The position numbers were made by a program, and so were the translations under genes. Shown here piece by piece: positions 1-8,809 of a DNA stretch of 64,000 nucleotides. A model generated the notes under the pieces. That model had not been told where the DNA came from, did no database searches, and worked only from the letters and a program-made list of their open reading frames with translations. Every line of letters starts with the position of its first letter. Position 1 is the stretch's first letter. The stretch spans positions 268,183 through 332,182 of the forward strand of contig NZ_BOQP01000027.1 of the NCBI RefSeq assembly GCF_018332715.1. Reading direction: 5' to 3'. Source of the DNA: Winogradskya consettensis. GTDB lineage: Bacteria; Actinomycetota; Actinomycetes; Mycobacteriales; Micromonosporaceae.

Positions 1-1077
1 TTCCGTTGCCGCGTAACGGATGCAGCCGCCTGTTTCGTGCTGGGCCCACCCGGGGACGCCGAGGCGGCGGTAGTGCGCCCCGGTAGCGGCGATCACCGCG
101 CGGGTCTCGATACGGGTGCCGTCGGCCAGCAGCACCATGGGGCGGTGCTCCTGCGACAGATCGAGGCCCGTGACGGCGCTGGGGGAGTGGATCCTGACGC
201 CGAACTTGAGCGCCTGCATCATCGCCAGCCGGGTCAGACCCTCGCCGCTGATCCCCTCGGGGAAGCCGAGATAGTTCTCGATGCGGGCGCTCGTGGCTGC
301 CTGGCCGCCGAGCCCGGAGCGGTCCAGGAGCACGGTGACGAGACCCTCGGACGCTCCGTACACGGCGGCGGCCAGCCCCGCCGGTCCGGCACCCACCACG
401 ACGAGATCCACCGGGCTCCCGCCCGCCCGGTACGTGAGCCCGAGCGCCGCCGCGACCCCGCCCGGCGTCGCATGCCGCAGCACCGAGCCGTTGACCAGCG
501 CGGCAGGAAGATCATCCGCGTCGAGCCCCGAGGCACTCATCAGCGCGAGCCCGGACATCGACGCGGCGTCGAGCCACGACATGGGCAGGAGCAGCTGGGT
601 GACGTACGTGCGCAGCCTGATCGCCGCGGCGTCGTCCGCCCGGCCGATGATCTCCAGTGCGCTCCCGGCCGCCGACCGGATCACCTCGCGGCGGGTCCGG
701 AACGCCTGCAGCAGCACATCGGCTATGTCACCCTGCTCGGCGAGGATCCGGCGCAGGGTCGGCGCCACGATCCGCACGACCGTGCCGGCAACCGCCACCC
801 GGGCGGTCAGATAGACGTTCTGGCCGGTCAGCAGGTTGAGTTCGCCGAGGAAGTCGCCGGGTCCGCCCCGGAAGATCAGCCGTTCCGGCCCGCTCGCCGT
901 CGGGTCCCGGACGAGGTCCACGGTCGCCGTCCGGAGCAGGAGGAGGTCATAGGCGGTGTCGCCCGTCGCGTAGAGGACATGCCCGGCTTCCGCGTGCTCC
1001 TCCACACCGTATCGGGCGAGCCGGCGGAACTGTTCGTCGTCGAGCCCCGCTCCACTGGCCGTCGCCTCGTCGTTCAA
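1..1077 (-). CDS. cNMP-binding / thioredoxin-reductase-like FAD oxidoreductase (partial)
   Basis: The frame runs leftward off the window, so the C-terminus is missing; about 359 residues are visible. I chose a TTG start at 1077 because GGAGG lies just upstream and the upstream ATGs are out of frame or hit a stop. Residues 1-130 read as a cyclic-nucleotide-binding-like beta-roll, with GDFLGELNLLTG resembling the phosphate-binding cassette. Near residue 227 there is a Rossmann FAD motif, VVVGAGPAGLAAAVYG, followed by a GGQA segment typical of thioredoxin reductases. Known proteins with this architecture are predicted flavin oxidoreductases controlled by a nucleotide or redox ligand. The redox CxxC expected further on is not visible in the part present. 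It is transcribed divergently from the fused oxidoreductase to its right. Substrate unknown. Confidence 0.8.
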   Translation of the reverse strand, partial: MNDEATASGAGLDDEQFRRLARYGVEEHAEAGHVLYATGDTAYDLLLLRTATVDLVRDPTASGPERLIFRGGPGDFLGELNLLTGQNVYLTARVAVAGTVVRIVAPTLRRILAEQGDIADVLLQAFRTRREVIRSAAGSALEIIGRADDAAAIRLRTYVTQLLLPMSWLDAASMSGLALMSASGLDADDLPAALVNGSVLRHATPGGVAAALGLTYRAGGSPVDLVVVGAGPAGLAAAVYGASEGLVTVLLDRSGLGGQAATSARIENYLGFPEGISGEGLTRLAMMQALKFGVRIHSPSAVTGLDLSQEHRPMVLLADGTRIETRAVIAATGAHYRRLGVPGWAQHETGGCIRYAATE

Positions 1078-1256
1078 GCCGGACCTCCGCGCTGTCGGCG
1101 TACCTGCATGGCATGTCGGGTGAAGCTGGAAGGAGTAAGTCATGGCGGGGTGGACGGGTTGTGGATCGGGCGGCGCGTGAGTCCATTTCCGGTCCAGTGG
1201 AGCTTCCTACCTTGAGCGCGAAGGGTCCGGGAACGGACGGCCGTCAACACACTGGG

Positions 1257-3935
1257 GTGACCTTGATCGCGCAGGAAGATGCCGATGTCGTCGTGATCGG
1301 ATCCGGCATGGGCGGCCTGGCGGCGGCGCGTGCGCTCGCGCAGTTCGGTGGCAAGCGGGTGCTCGTGCTGGAGCAGCACTACACCCTCGGCGGGATGACG
1401 CACGAGTTCTCCCGCGAGGGGCGGTACAGGTTCGGGACCGGCCTGCACTACATGAGCGCGGACGCCGGTCCGTTCCTCGGTTTCATGACCGACGGCCGGG
1501 TGCAGCTCCAGCCGTTGCCCGACGACTACGACGTCCTGCACTTCCCCGATTTCGACTTCGCCGTGCCCGCCTCGGGAGAGCTGTTCCGGGACCGCCTCAA
1601 AGACCGGTTCCCCGGTGAGGCCCGGGCCATCGACCGCTATTTCCGGACGGTACGGCGGGCGATGACCGGTCTCGCGGCCCGCAACGTCCTCGCGTCGCTT
1701 CCCGCACCGGTGCGCCGGCTCGGGTTCCCGGTTGTCGAGCGGCTCTTCCCGGCGACGTACCGTTCGCTGAGCGATCAGGTCTCCCGCAGCTTCCGCGACC
1801 CGGACCTGCGGGCGGTGCTGGCGGCGCGGTGGGGGTTGTACGGCACGCCGCCGGCATCGAGCGCGTTCGGTTACCACGCCGCGGTCCCGACGACGTTCTT
1901 CCTGGACGGCACCGCCCATCCCGTGGGCGGCCCGAAAGCGATCAGCGAGATCGTCCTGGAGATCCTCGGCCGCTACGACGTCGAGCTGCGCGCGCGTCAG
2001 CGGATCGAGCGGATCACCGTCGAGCGGGGCCGGGTGACCGGCGTCGACGTCGAGGATTCCGGAACGGGGCGCCGGTACCACGTCCGGGCCGCGTCGGTGG
2101 TCTCGGCGGCAGGGGTCCGCAACACCTATGACCTGCTCGGTACGGCGGTCGAGCCCCGCTGGGAGCACGCGCTGGCGAAGCTGCCCGCGGAGCCGTCGGC
2201 GATCATGCTGTTCCTCGGACTGCGCCAGTCGCCGGCACGGTCCGACCTGCACGGCGAGAACCACTGGTTCATGCCGGACCTCGACGGTTCCCACCAGGCG
2301 CTGGGCGACGGCACGCTGTACGTCTCCTTCTCCTCGCTGAACAACCCGGCCGCGCGCTTCCACACCGTCGAGGTCGTGGAGCTGATCGACCCGGCGGCCT
2401 TCGACCGGTGGCAGGACAGCGACGCGGAGAAACGGCCGGACGACTACCGCAGGCTCAAGGACGACCTGACCCGGCGGCTGCTCGACCGCCTGGAGCAGCG
2501 GTGGCCCGGATTCCGGGAGAACATCGCGTTCGCCGAGCTGGCGACGCCGCTGTCGTTCGAGACCTACCAGCGCAGTGTCCGGGGATCGTTCTACGGTCTC
2601 GCCGCCACGCCCGCGCGGCTGCGGTCGTCGCTCGCGGGGACGCGTACGCCGGTCAAGGGTCTGGTGGTGGCCGGCCAGGACGCCTGGGGGCCTGGTGTGG
2701 TCGGCGCGCTCGCGGGCGGCCTCCTGGCTGCCAACGCTGTCCTGCCGGGCCGGCAGCTGGGCACGATGTGGCGCACGATCCGGGCCCGCACCCCGGCCCG
2801 CGAGCCGGCCACCGCCTGGCGGGGTTACCTGCGCGTGGCCGCGATCGAGGAGCTGACCCCGGCGATCCGCAAGGTACGCCTGGAACCGCTGGACGGTGGC
2901 GCGCTGCCGTTCTCGTTCGCCGCGGGACAGTATCTGAAGATCGACCTGCCCGTGGCGGTCGAGCCGATCGAGCGGTCCTATTCGATCTCGAGCGGGCCGG
3001 GCACGACGGGCTACGCCGAGTTCGCGGTGAAGCGGGAGACGGACGGCCTCGGCTCCACCTTCCTGCACGACGATCTGGAACCGGGCCAGGCCCTGCGGGT
3101 GGCCGGGCCGTTCGGCGACTTCACGTACGACCCCGCCGGCGACGACGGCACCGGCACACTGCTGCTGATCGCCGGGGGCGTCGGGATCACGCCGCTGATC
3201 AGTGTTCTGGCTGCGGTGGAGCAGGCCGGTCGCAGCGGCCGGGTGGTCCTGCTGGCAGGCTGCCGGAGCGAGGACGAGATCCCGTTCCGGACGGAGCTCG
3301 ACGGTCTGCGGGCACGGATGCCGGGGCTCGAGGTGACCGTCTTCGTCAGCCGGCCGGGCGGCGGCTGGCCGGGCCGGCGCGGCCGGATCGACCTCGACGC
3401 GCTGCGCCCTTACGCCGCGGACGTCACGCGCGTCCACCTCTGCGGCCCGGCGCCGATGATGCAGGACGTGCTCGGCCACCTGACGGAGCTCCGGGTGCCC
3501 CGCGACATCGTGCACACCGAGGCTTTCGTATCGGGTCGCAGCATGCAGACCCGCCGGGAGAAGGCCCACGGGATCGCCCTCGCCGCGGCCCAGGCGGGGA
3601 TCGCCGGGTTCACCATCGGCGTCCGTGACGAGGATGCGGCCTCCTTCGCCTGCCCGCCCGGGCAGACGGTCCTCGACGCCGCCAACGCGGCCCGCGTCCC
3701 GTTCCCGCAGTCGTGCGGGGAGGGAGCCTGCGGCACCTGCCGGGTCCGGGTGCTGACCGGGGAGTACGAGACGGACACCCGCGGGATGTTCTCGGCCCAG
3801 GAGCTCGACGCGGGCTGGCGCCTGGCCTGCCAGACGCTGCCCACGTCAGACCTCGTGGTCAGCCGTCAGGACCAGCCGGGCCAGCTCGACCCGGGAGCGG
3901 ACGCCCAGCTTGCCGAAGGCGTGCCGCAGGTGTGA
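1257..3935 (+). CDS. Fused RetSat/CrtI-like flavin oxidoreductase + ferredoxin reductase + [2Fe-2S] ferredoxin
   Basis: About 892 residues. GTG at 1257 puts the FAD motif VVVIGSGMGGLAAARAL at residues 11-27, as expected for the family. Residues about 10-505 resemble phytoene desaturase/retinol saturase enzymes (GGMTHEF, FGTGLHYM). Residues about 520-625 form an FNR-type FAD barrel with RSYSISSGPG. Residues about 635-745 are the NAD(P)-binding part, with IAGGVGITPLISVL. The C-terminal plant-type ferredoxin carries C820, C825, C828 and C858. The chain therefore brings its own electron supply from NAD(P)H through FAD and the iron-sulfur cluster to an isoprenoid- or lipid-type flavin site; that assignment is inference. 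The last 30 codons overlap the end of the opposing LuxR gene, and residues after the ferredoxin fold look like an unselected tail. A frame extension upstream to 1113 lacks family similarity. Confidence 0.85.
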   Translation: MTLIAQEDADVVVIGSGMGGLAAARALAQFGGKRVLVLEQHYTLGGMTHEFSREGRYRFGTGLHYMSADAGPFLGFMTDGRVQLQPLPDDYDVLHFPDFDFAVPASGELFRDRLKDRFPGEARAIDRYFRTVRRAMTGLAARNVLASLPAPVRRLGFPVVERLFPATYRSLSDQVSRSFRDPDLRAVLAARWGLYGTPPASSAFGYHAAVPTTFFLDGTAHPVGGPKAISEIVLEILGRYDVELRARQRIERITVERGRVTGVDVEDSGTGRRYHVRAASVVSAAGVRNTYDLLGTAVEPRWEHALAKLPAEPSAIMLFLGLRQSPARSDLHGENHWFMPDLDGSHQALGDGTLYVSFSSLNNPAARFHTVEVVELIDPAAFDRWQDSDAEKRPDDYRRLKDDLTRRLLDRLEQRWPGFRENIAFAELATPLSFETYQRSVRGSFYGLAATPARLRSSLAGTRTPVKGLVVAGQDAWGPGVVGALAGGLLAANAVLPGRQLGTMWRTIRARTPAREPATAWRGYLRVAAIEELTPAIRKVRLEPLDGGALPFSFAAGQYLKIDLPVAVEPIERSYSISSGPGTTGYAEFAVKRETDGLGSTFLHDDLEPGQALRVAGPFGDFTYDPAGDDGTGTLLLIAGGVGITPLISVLAAVEQAGRSGRVVLLAGCRSEDEIPFRTELDGLRARMPGLEVTVFVSRPGGGWPGRRGRIDLDALRPYAADVTRVHLCGPAPMMQDVLGHLTELRVPRDIVHTEAFVSGRSMQTRREKAHGIALAAAQAGIAGFTIGVRDEDAASFACPPGQTVLDAANAARVPFPQSCGEGACGTCRVRVLTGEYETDTRGMFSAQELDAGWRLACQTLPTSDLVVSRQDQPGQLDPGADAQLAEGVPQV

Positions 3936-6638
3936 GCTCACGGTGTGCGGCGACAGGAAGAGCTCGTCGGCGACCTGGCGGTTCGTCCAGCCCCGAGCCA
4001 CCATCCTTGCCACCTTGGTCTCCGACTCGGTCAGCCCCGCCCAGCCGTTCCGGGGCCGGTACGGGGTTCGCCGGCGCACCCCGTACCGGCGCAGCAGCTG
4101 CCGCACCCGGGCCGCGTCGCGGTCGGCGCCGACCGCCTCCCACTGTTCGATGGCCGAGCCCAGCAGGGACAGGCCGTGCGAGCGGTCGGTGGCGACCACC
4201 ACCGTGCCGGCGTCCTCGCTCACCCGGGCCCGCACCAGTGGCCGCTCGTCGCCGGCGTGCAGGTCGACCGCGCGCAGCAGCAGGCCCGGGTCGGCGGTCA
4301 GCAGCCCGCGGGCGTGGTGCAGCGCCGCCTCGACGACCGGTTCACCCGCGTGGCGGTGTGACTCGTCGGTGAGCCGGGCCACGGCTGTTTCCGCCAGGTC
4401 ACGCCGGCCGGCGCGCAGGAGCAGCCGGACGAGGACACCCACCTCGGCGTGCTCGGTCAGGGTGACGACGCGGACGCATCCCGAGAACAGCGTCGCCATC
4501 TCGTCGCCGGACCCCTCGCCGGCCGGGAGGCCGCGGGCCTCGTCCAGCAGGGCGCGCAGCCACTGCCCCCGGCCACGCCAGTCCGGATTGCCGCTGCCGC
4601 CCATGTGGGCCGCCATGGCGTCGGCGACCCTCATCCCGGCCTGGTCGCCACGATGGATCGCCACCGTGGCGAGGGTGAGAGCGGCGACATAGAGGTAGCT
4701 GACGGAGCCGAGCTCATAGGACATGGCCTGGATCGCCTCGGCCTCGGCCCGGGCCTCGTCCAGCCGGCCCGAACGCAGGGTGATCCGGGCGCGGATCATC
4801 GCCCACACCCGCGCGTTGGCGAGCTGGCCGTCCAGCTGTGCGAGCCGGGCGCCCTCCTCGGCCAGCCGCCAGGCCTCACCCATCCGGCCTGCCGCGTCGA
4901 GCATCATCGCCTTCCACCCGTCGGGCAGCGACAGGGCGTGCGCGCCGGAGGTCTCGATGCGGAGCCGGATCGCGTCGTCGGCCGAACGCAGCCCGTCGGA
5001 CCAGTCGCAGAGCTGGAAGTCGGCGACGGCCTTCGCGACCAGAACGGCGGAGACCGACCGCGCGTCGATACCGGCACGGCTCGCGGCCACTGCGGCGTCG
5101 GCCGCCTGCCTCGCCTCGGTGGGACGCCCGATGATGCCCAGCGCACCGGAGAGCACGGCGTACAACCGGGCCCTCAGCTCGGCCGGCAGGTTCCCGTGCG
5201 TCAGAGCCTCGCGGCAGAGCTGCGCCGCCCGCCCGGCGTCGGCCGGGAGGATGGCCTCGGCGATCAGGCGCTGGATCTGCGCCGCCACCATCGGGGCCAG
5301 GGCCGGGCCCCTGCCGCGCTCGAACAGCTCGGCGGCGTCCAGGGCGCGGTCGGCCAGGACGAGGTGGGTGACGGCCTCGGTGAGCATCGTCCCGCGGCCG
5401 GGGTCGTCCCACCGGACGAGCGCGAAAGCCTGGGAACTCAGCTCGGCGGCGATCGCCGAGGACCGCACGAGGCTCTCGGCCGCGGCCCGGCGCAGCAGCC
5501 CGATCGCCTCCGCGTCGCCGTGGGTGGCGATCTGCAGCACGAGCGCCGCGATCTCGGCCACGGGGGTCCCGCCCGCCAGGCCGGCCTCGATGGCCTGCCG
5601 GCGCAGGGCACGGCGCAACGGCTCGGGCAGGCCGGCGTCGATGGCCTCGCGGACCAGGTCGTGTCGGAATGCGAACGTGTCGCCGCGCTCGATGATCAGC
5701 TCGGCGTCCAGCGCCTCGCGCAGCGGTGCGAGAAGGGCGGAGGGGCGGCGGTCGAGCATCCCGGCGAGCTGTTCCGCGGTGAACGTCCGGCCGAGGATCG
5801 ACGCCATCTCCACGGTCAGCCGGCCGTCGTCGGACAACAGCCGCACCTGCTCGCGGATCGAGTCCCGGAAGCGCCGGGGCAGGCTGCCGCCGCGCAGGGC
5901 GGCGACCCCGCCGCGAAGCTCGACCGTGTGCTCGTCGCGCAGCCCGTGCAGGAGGTCGAGCAGCAGCAACGGACGGCCCTGGGCGCCGGCCAGGGCCTCG
6001 CGCAGCCCGGGGTCCGGCGTGCCGCCCAGGACGTCGCGGGTCACCTGCGCGATGGCATCGGCGTCGAGAGCACCGAGCCGGAGGACCTCGGCACCCTGAC
6101 CGGACATCTGGTCGATCACGGCGCGCACGGGTGCCGGCGGGTCGGGCCGCAACGCGATCACCCAGAGCACGGGGTCGGCGGACAACCGCCGGGTGAGCGT
6201 CCGTACCGCGGCGGCAGTGGCCAGATCGGCCCACTGGAAGTCGTCGATGACGATCATGACGGGCGTGTGGAGGGTCGCCTTCTCCAGGCCGTCGTGCACT
6301 TCTTGGACGAGCCAGAAGCCGCCTTCCGTTCGCTCGGCGGCGCGTCGCAGCGCGTCCAGGTCGACGGGCGGCTCATCGGTGCTGGTGAGAGTGTCGAGCA
6401 GCAGCCAGGCCGGCACCCCCAGCGACGCGATCTGACCCGCGCCGGTCAGGACCTGGGCGTCGCGTTCCCGCCCGGTGTCGCCCGCGTCGGCGATCAGGCT
6501 GGACTTGCCGCTGCCGGGCACACCCTCGACGATGACGACGCCACCGGTGCCGGCGATCAGCTGATGGACCCGCCCGCGCAGGACGGCCCGTTCGGCATCC
6601 CGGCCGCGCAGGGGCGGCGAGGTGGACCGTGTGGTCAT
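3846..6638 (-). CDS. LuxR-family ATP-binding (LAL) transcriptional regulator
   Basis: 930 residues, the usual size for large ATP-binding LuxR regulators (MalT/PikD type). A Walker A motif, GVPGSGKSS, lies at residues 39-47 and a Walker B-like MIVIDDFQWAD near residue 128. The middle is an alpha-helical, TPR-like region rich in Ala and Arg. The C-terminal 65 residues form the LuxR helix-turn-helix, beginning GLTESETKVARMVARG with LSPHTVSSHLRHAFGKLGV as the recognition segment. It should bind DNA as an ATP-sensing activator; targets are unknown. Its 3' end overlaps the convergent fused oxidoreductase by 90 bp. It is divergent from the SARP-like gene across about 160 bp. Confidence 0.9.
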   Translation of the reverse strand: MTTRSTSPPLRGRDAERAVLRGRVHQLIAGTGGVVIVEGVPGSGKSSLIADAGDTGRERDAQVLTGAGQIASLGVPAWLLLDTLTSTDEPPVDLDALRRAAERTEGGFWLVQEVHDGLEKATLHTPVMIVIDDFQWADLATAAAVRTLTRRLSADPVLWVIALRPDPPAPVRAVIDQMSGQGAEVLRLGALDADAIAQVTRDVLGGTPDPGLREALAGAQGRPLLLLDLLHGLRDEHTVELRGGVAALRGGSLPRRFRDSIREQVRLLSDDGRLTVEMASILGRTFTAEQLAGMLDRRPSALLAPLREALDAELIIERGDTFAFRHDLVREAIDAGLPEPLRRALRRQAIEAGLAGGTPVAEIAALVLQIATHGDAEAIGLLRRAAAESLVRSSAIAAELSSQAFALVRWDDPGRGTMLTEAVTHLVLADRALDAAELFERGRGPALAPMVAAQIQRLIAEAILPADAGRAAQLCREALTHGNLPAELRARLYAVLSGALGIIGRPTEARQAADAAVAASRAGIDARSVSAVLVAKAVADFQLCDWSDGLRSADDAIRLRIETSGAHALSLPDGWKAMMLDAAGRMGEAWRLAEEGARLAQLDGQLANARVWAMIRARITLRSGRLDEARAEAEAIQAMSYELGSVSYLYVAALTLATVAIHRGDQAGMRVADAMAAHMGGSGNPDWRGRGQWLRALLDEARGLPAGEGSGDEMATLFSGCVRVVTLTEHAEVGVLVRLLLRAGRRDLAETAVARLTDESHRHAGEPVVEAALHHARGLLTADPGLLLRAVDLHAGDERPLVRARVSEDAGTVVVATDRSHGLSLLGSAIEQWEAVGADRDAARVRQLLRRYGVRRRTPYRPRNGWAGLTESETKVARMVARGWTNRQVADELFLSPHTVSSHLRHAFGKLGVRSRVELARLVLTADHEV

Positions 6639-6797
6639 CAGATCTCCCGGCCGCCTGGGACTGAGCGGTCCACAGTAGCCGATCTTCGCCGGCGGACGCG
6701 GCGCGTGCGATACCGGGTGCGCCCGCCCGGGCAGGGACCGCTAAAGAGCACAAGAACGTGTGATGTCTCGCCCGGTGGCCCCGGACATCATCGGTGC

Positions 6798-8306
6798 ATG
6801 CGGAACGCGAAGGCGGTGACGCCCCTGTACGTGCAGGTCATGGGCCCGCTGCGGGTCTGGCGCGATGAGGTCGGACGAGACGCCGGGCCTCGCCAGCAGC
6901 AGTGCCTGCTGGCGTTGCTGGCGGTCCTCCACGGCCGGCCGGTCAGCATGGGCGACCTGGTCGACCGGCTCTGGGGCACCGAACCGCCGGCCAGTGCGGT
7001 CAACACCGTCCACAAGTACGTCGGCGGGATCCGCCGGCTGCTCGAGCCCGGCCTGCCGCGGCGGGCGTCCGGGGCGTACCTGACCCGGGACGGCACCGGA
7101 TACCGGTTCATCGGCGCGCCCGAGACGCTCGACCTGGTCAGGTTCCGGAGACTCGTAGCCGAGGGGAAGGCGGCCGCGGTGCGCGGACACGCCGATGGGG
7201 CACTCGACTCCTACCTGCCCGCGCTGCGGCTCTGTCAAGGAGCCGCCGGTGTCGCGCTGGCCGGCACCGAAGGGGCTCTGGCGACGTTCGCCGCCGTCGA
7301 CAGCGAGTTCTTCGACGCGGCCGTTGACGCGGCGTCGATGGCCGTCCGGGCCGGACGGGCTACGGCCGCACTGCCGGCGCTGCGGCTGGCGGCGGAGATG
7401 GGCCGGCTCCACGAACCCGTGCACGCGAGTCTGGTGACAACGCTCGCCGCCGCGGGCCACCGGACCGAAGCGCTGGCCCGGTACCGGAAGATCCGCGACC
7501 GGCTCGCCGACGAACTGGGCATCGACCCGGGCCACGAACTGCGTGAGGTCCGGCAGTCCACGCTCCTGCGGACAGCGCCCATGGCCGTACGTCCCGCGCA
7601 GCTGCCGCCTGACCAGCCGCTCTTCAGCGGGCGTGCCGGCGAACTGCGGCTGCTCCGCGACCTGACCCGCGATCTGCGCACCGGTGGCCGGGCAGGCCCG
7701 ATGATCGTCGCGGTGGACGGGTTGGGCGGGGTGGGCAAGTCGGCGCTCGTGACGCGGTTCGCGCACCTGGTCGCGGAGGAGTTCGCGGACGGTCAGCTCT
7801 TCCTCGATCTCCGGGGACGCGATGGTGTCCCGGCCGCCGAGGGGCTGCGCTGCCTGCTGTACGCGCTCGGCGTACGCGCGTCGGACTTCCCGGACACCGC
7901 CGCCGCGCTGGTGGGCATGTACCGCAGCCTCACCGCCGGCCGAAATCTCCTCCTCGTGCTGGACGACGCCCACGACGCGTCACAGGTCCGTCCCCTGCTG
8001 CCGAACTCCGGGGCCGGCCTGGTCCTCGTCACCAGCCGCAGACCACTCATCGGCCTCGCCGCGTCCGACGGCGCACGCCTGATCCGCATCCACCCTCCCG
8101 ACCTGCCGGAGGCCCGGGAACTGCTGCGCCGCAGACTCTCCGCGCTGCAGGGCCCCGGTGCCGGTGACACCGGCACGCAGACCCTCGACGAGATCGCCGA
8201 ACGGTGTGGCCGGATGCCGCTGGCACTCGCCCTGCTCGCCGCCCGCCTCGGCGCCCGCCCGCACCTGCCCGACCCACGCCCATCCAGGAGCGGAGCCCCT
8301 TCATGA
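6798..8306 (+). CDS. AfsR/SARP-type transcriptional regulator, short form
   Basis: 502 residues from ATG 6798. The N-terminus (about 10-105) is an OmpR-like winged helix (LRVWRDE, LVDRLWG, YVGGIRRLLEPG). It is followed by a bacterial transcriptional activator domain (about 115-255, ending DELGIDPGHELREV) and an NB-ARC ATPase (Walker A GGVGKS near 310, LLLVLDDAHD, then GRMPLALALLAARLGARP near 480). Typical AfsR proteins continue for several hundred residues with a winged helix and TPRs. This one stops about 25 residues after the GxPLAL motif, so it is either a natural short form or a truncation. The stop overlaps the next ATG in an ATGA, which argues that the end is functional. Likely activates a neighbouring metabolic set. 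Confidence 0.85.
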   Translation: MRNAKAVTPLYVQVMGPLRVWRDEVGRDAGPRQQQCLLALLAVLHGRPVSMGDLVDRLWGTEPPASAVNTVHKYVGGIRRLLEPGLPRRASGAYLTRDGTGYRFIGAPETLDLVRFRRLVAEGKAAAVRGHADGALDSYLPALRLCQGAAGVALAGTEGALATFAAVDSEFFDAAVDAASMAVRAGRATAALPALRLAAEMGRLHEPVHASLVTTLAAAGHRTEALARYRKIRDRLADELGIDPGHELREVRQSTLLRTAPMAVRPAQLPPDQPLFSGRAGELRLLRDLTRDLRTGGRAGPMIVAVDGLGGVGKSALVTRFAHLVAEEFADGQLFLDLRGRDGVPAAEGLRCLLYALGVRASDFPDTAAALVGMYRSLTAGRNLLLVLDDAHDASQVRPLLPNSGAGLVLVTSRRPLIGLAASDGARLIRIHPPDLPEARELLRRRLSALQGPGAGDTGTQTLDEIAERCGRMPLALALLAARLGARPHLPDPRPSRSGAPS

Positions 8307-8809
8307 AGACCAGCCAGATCGCGCCACTGCACGTGCCGCACGACAGAGTCGACCTCGAGGAATGGATCTTCTCCCTCAGCGACGAGGACTACCGGGCGGC
8401 GTCACCGCAGCATCGTGCCGCCGGTGTGACCTGCACGAACGGGGTTCGCGGAACCGTCAACGTCGAGTCGATCGGCGGGACGCTCATCATCCAGCACTAC
8501 CGGGAGGTCACCGCCGACGCCGGGGGCTTCGAGCTGCTGTCGGAACGCAGCAGGGCATACCTCTTCCACCTCTTCCCGGCCCGCGCCGAGGTGCGGTGGA
8601 CGATGGCCGTCGAGCCGGGCAGCAGCGGCGCCTCACACCTGCGCTGCACGGTCGAACTCACCCTGTCGCCGCTGCTGAACCTCCTGGCGGCGACGATCGC
8701 GACACCGTTCTTCGTGCGCCGCCACGTGCGGAACGAGATCGCCGGGTTCGCCCGCGACATCGAAGCCAAGTACGCCCACCAGAACGTCGCCGGCGACGGG
8801 GGTCGATGA
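8303..8809 (+). CDS. SRPBCC-like small protein of unknown function
   Basis: 168 residues. The ATG overlaps the SARP stop by 4 bp and has AGGAG a short way upstream, so it is translationally coupled. The start IAPLHVPHDRVDLEEWIF and the segment LIIQHYREV recall a group of uncharacterised proteins built around a START/SRPBCC-like pocket; this is recognition by eye and not secure. There is no signal peptide. A hydrophobic patch near residues 115-130 (LLNLLAATIATPFF) could be a helix of the fold. Sitting between a regulator and an epimerase in one transcript suggests a role in binding or converting a small hydrophobic metabolite. Function unknown. Confidence 0.7.
   Translation: MKTSQIAPLHVPHDRVDLEEWIFSLSDEDYRAASPQHRAAGVTCTNGVRGTVNVESIGGTLIIQHYREVTADAGGFELLSERSRAYLFHLFPARAEVRWTMAVEPGSSGASHLRCTVELTLSPLLNLLAATIATPFFVRRHVRNEIAGFARDIEAKYAHQNVAGDGGR

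Noticed and set aside
1140..3569. 809-codon open frame antisense to the fused oxidoreductase
   Set aside because: It mirrors the high-GC codon pattern of the plus-strand gene, has no recognisable domain, and the sense frame contains three well-defined domains.
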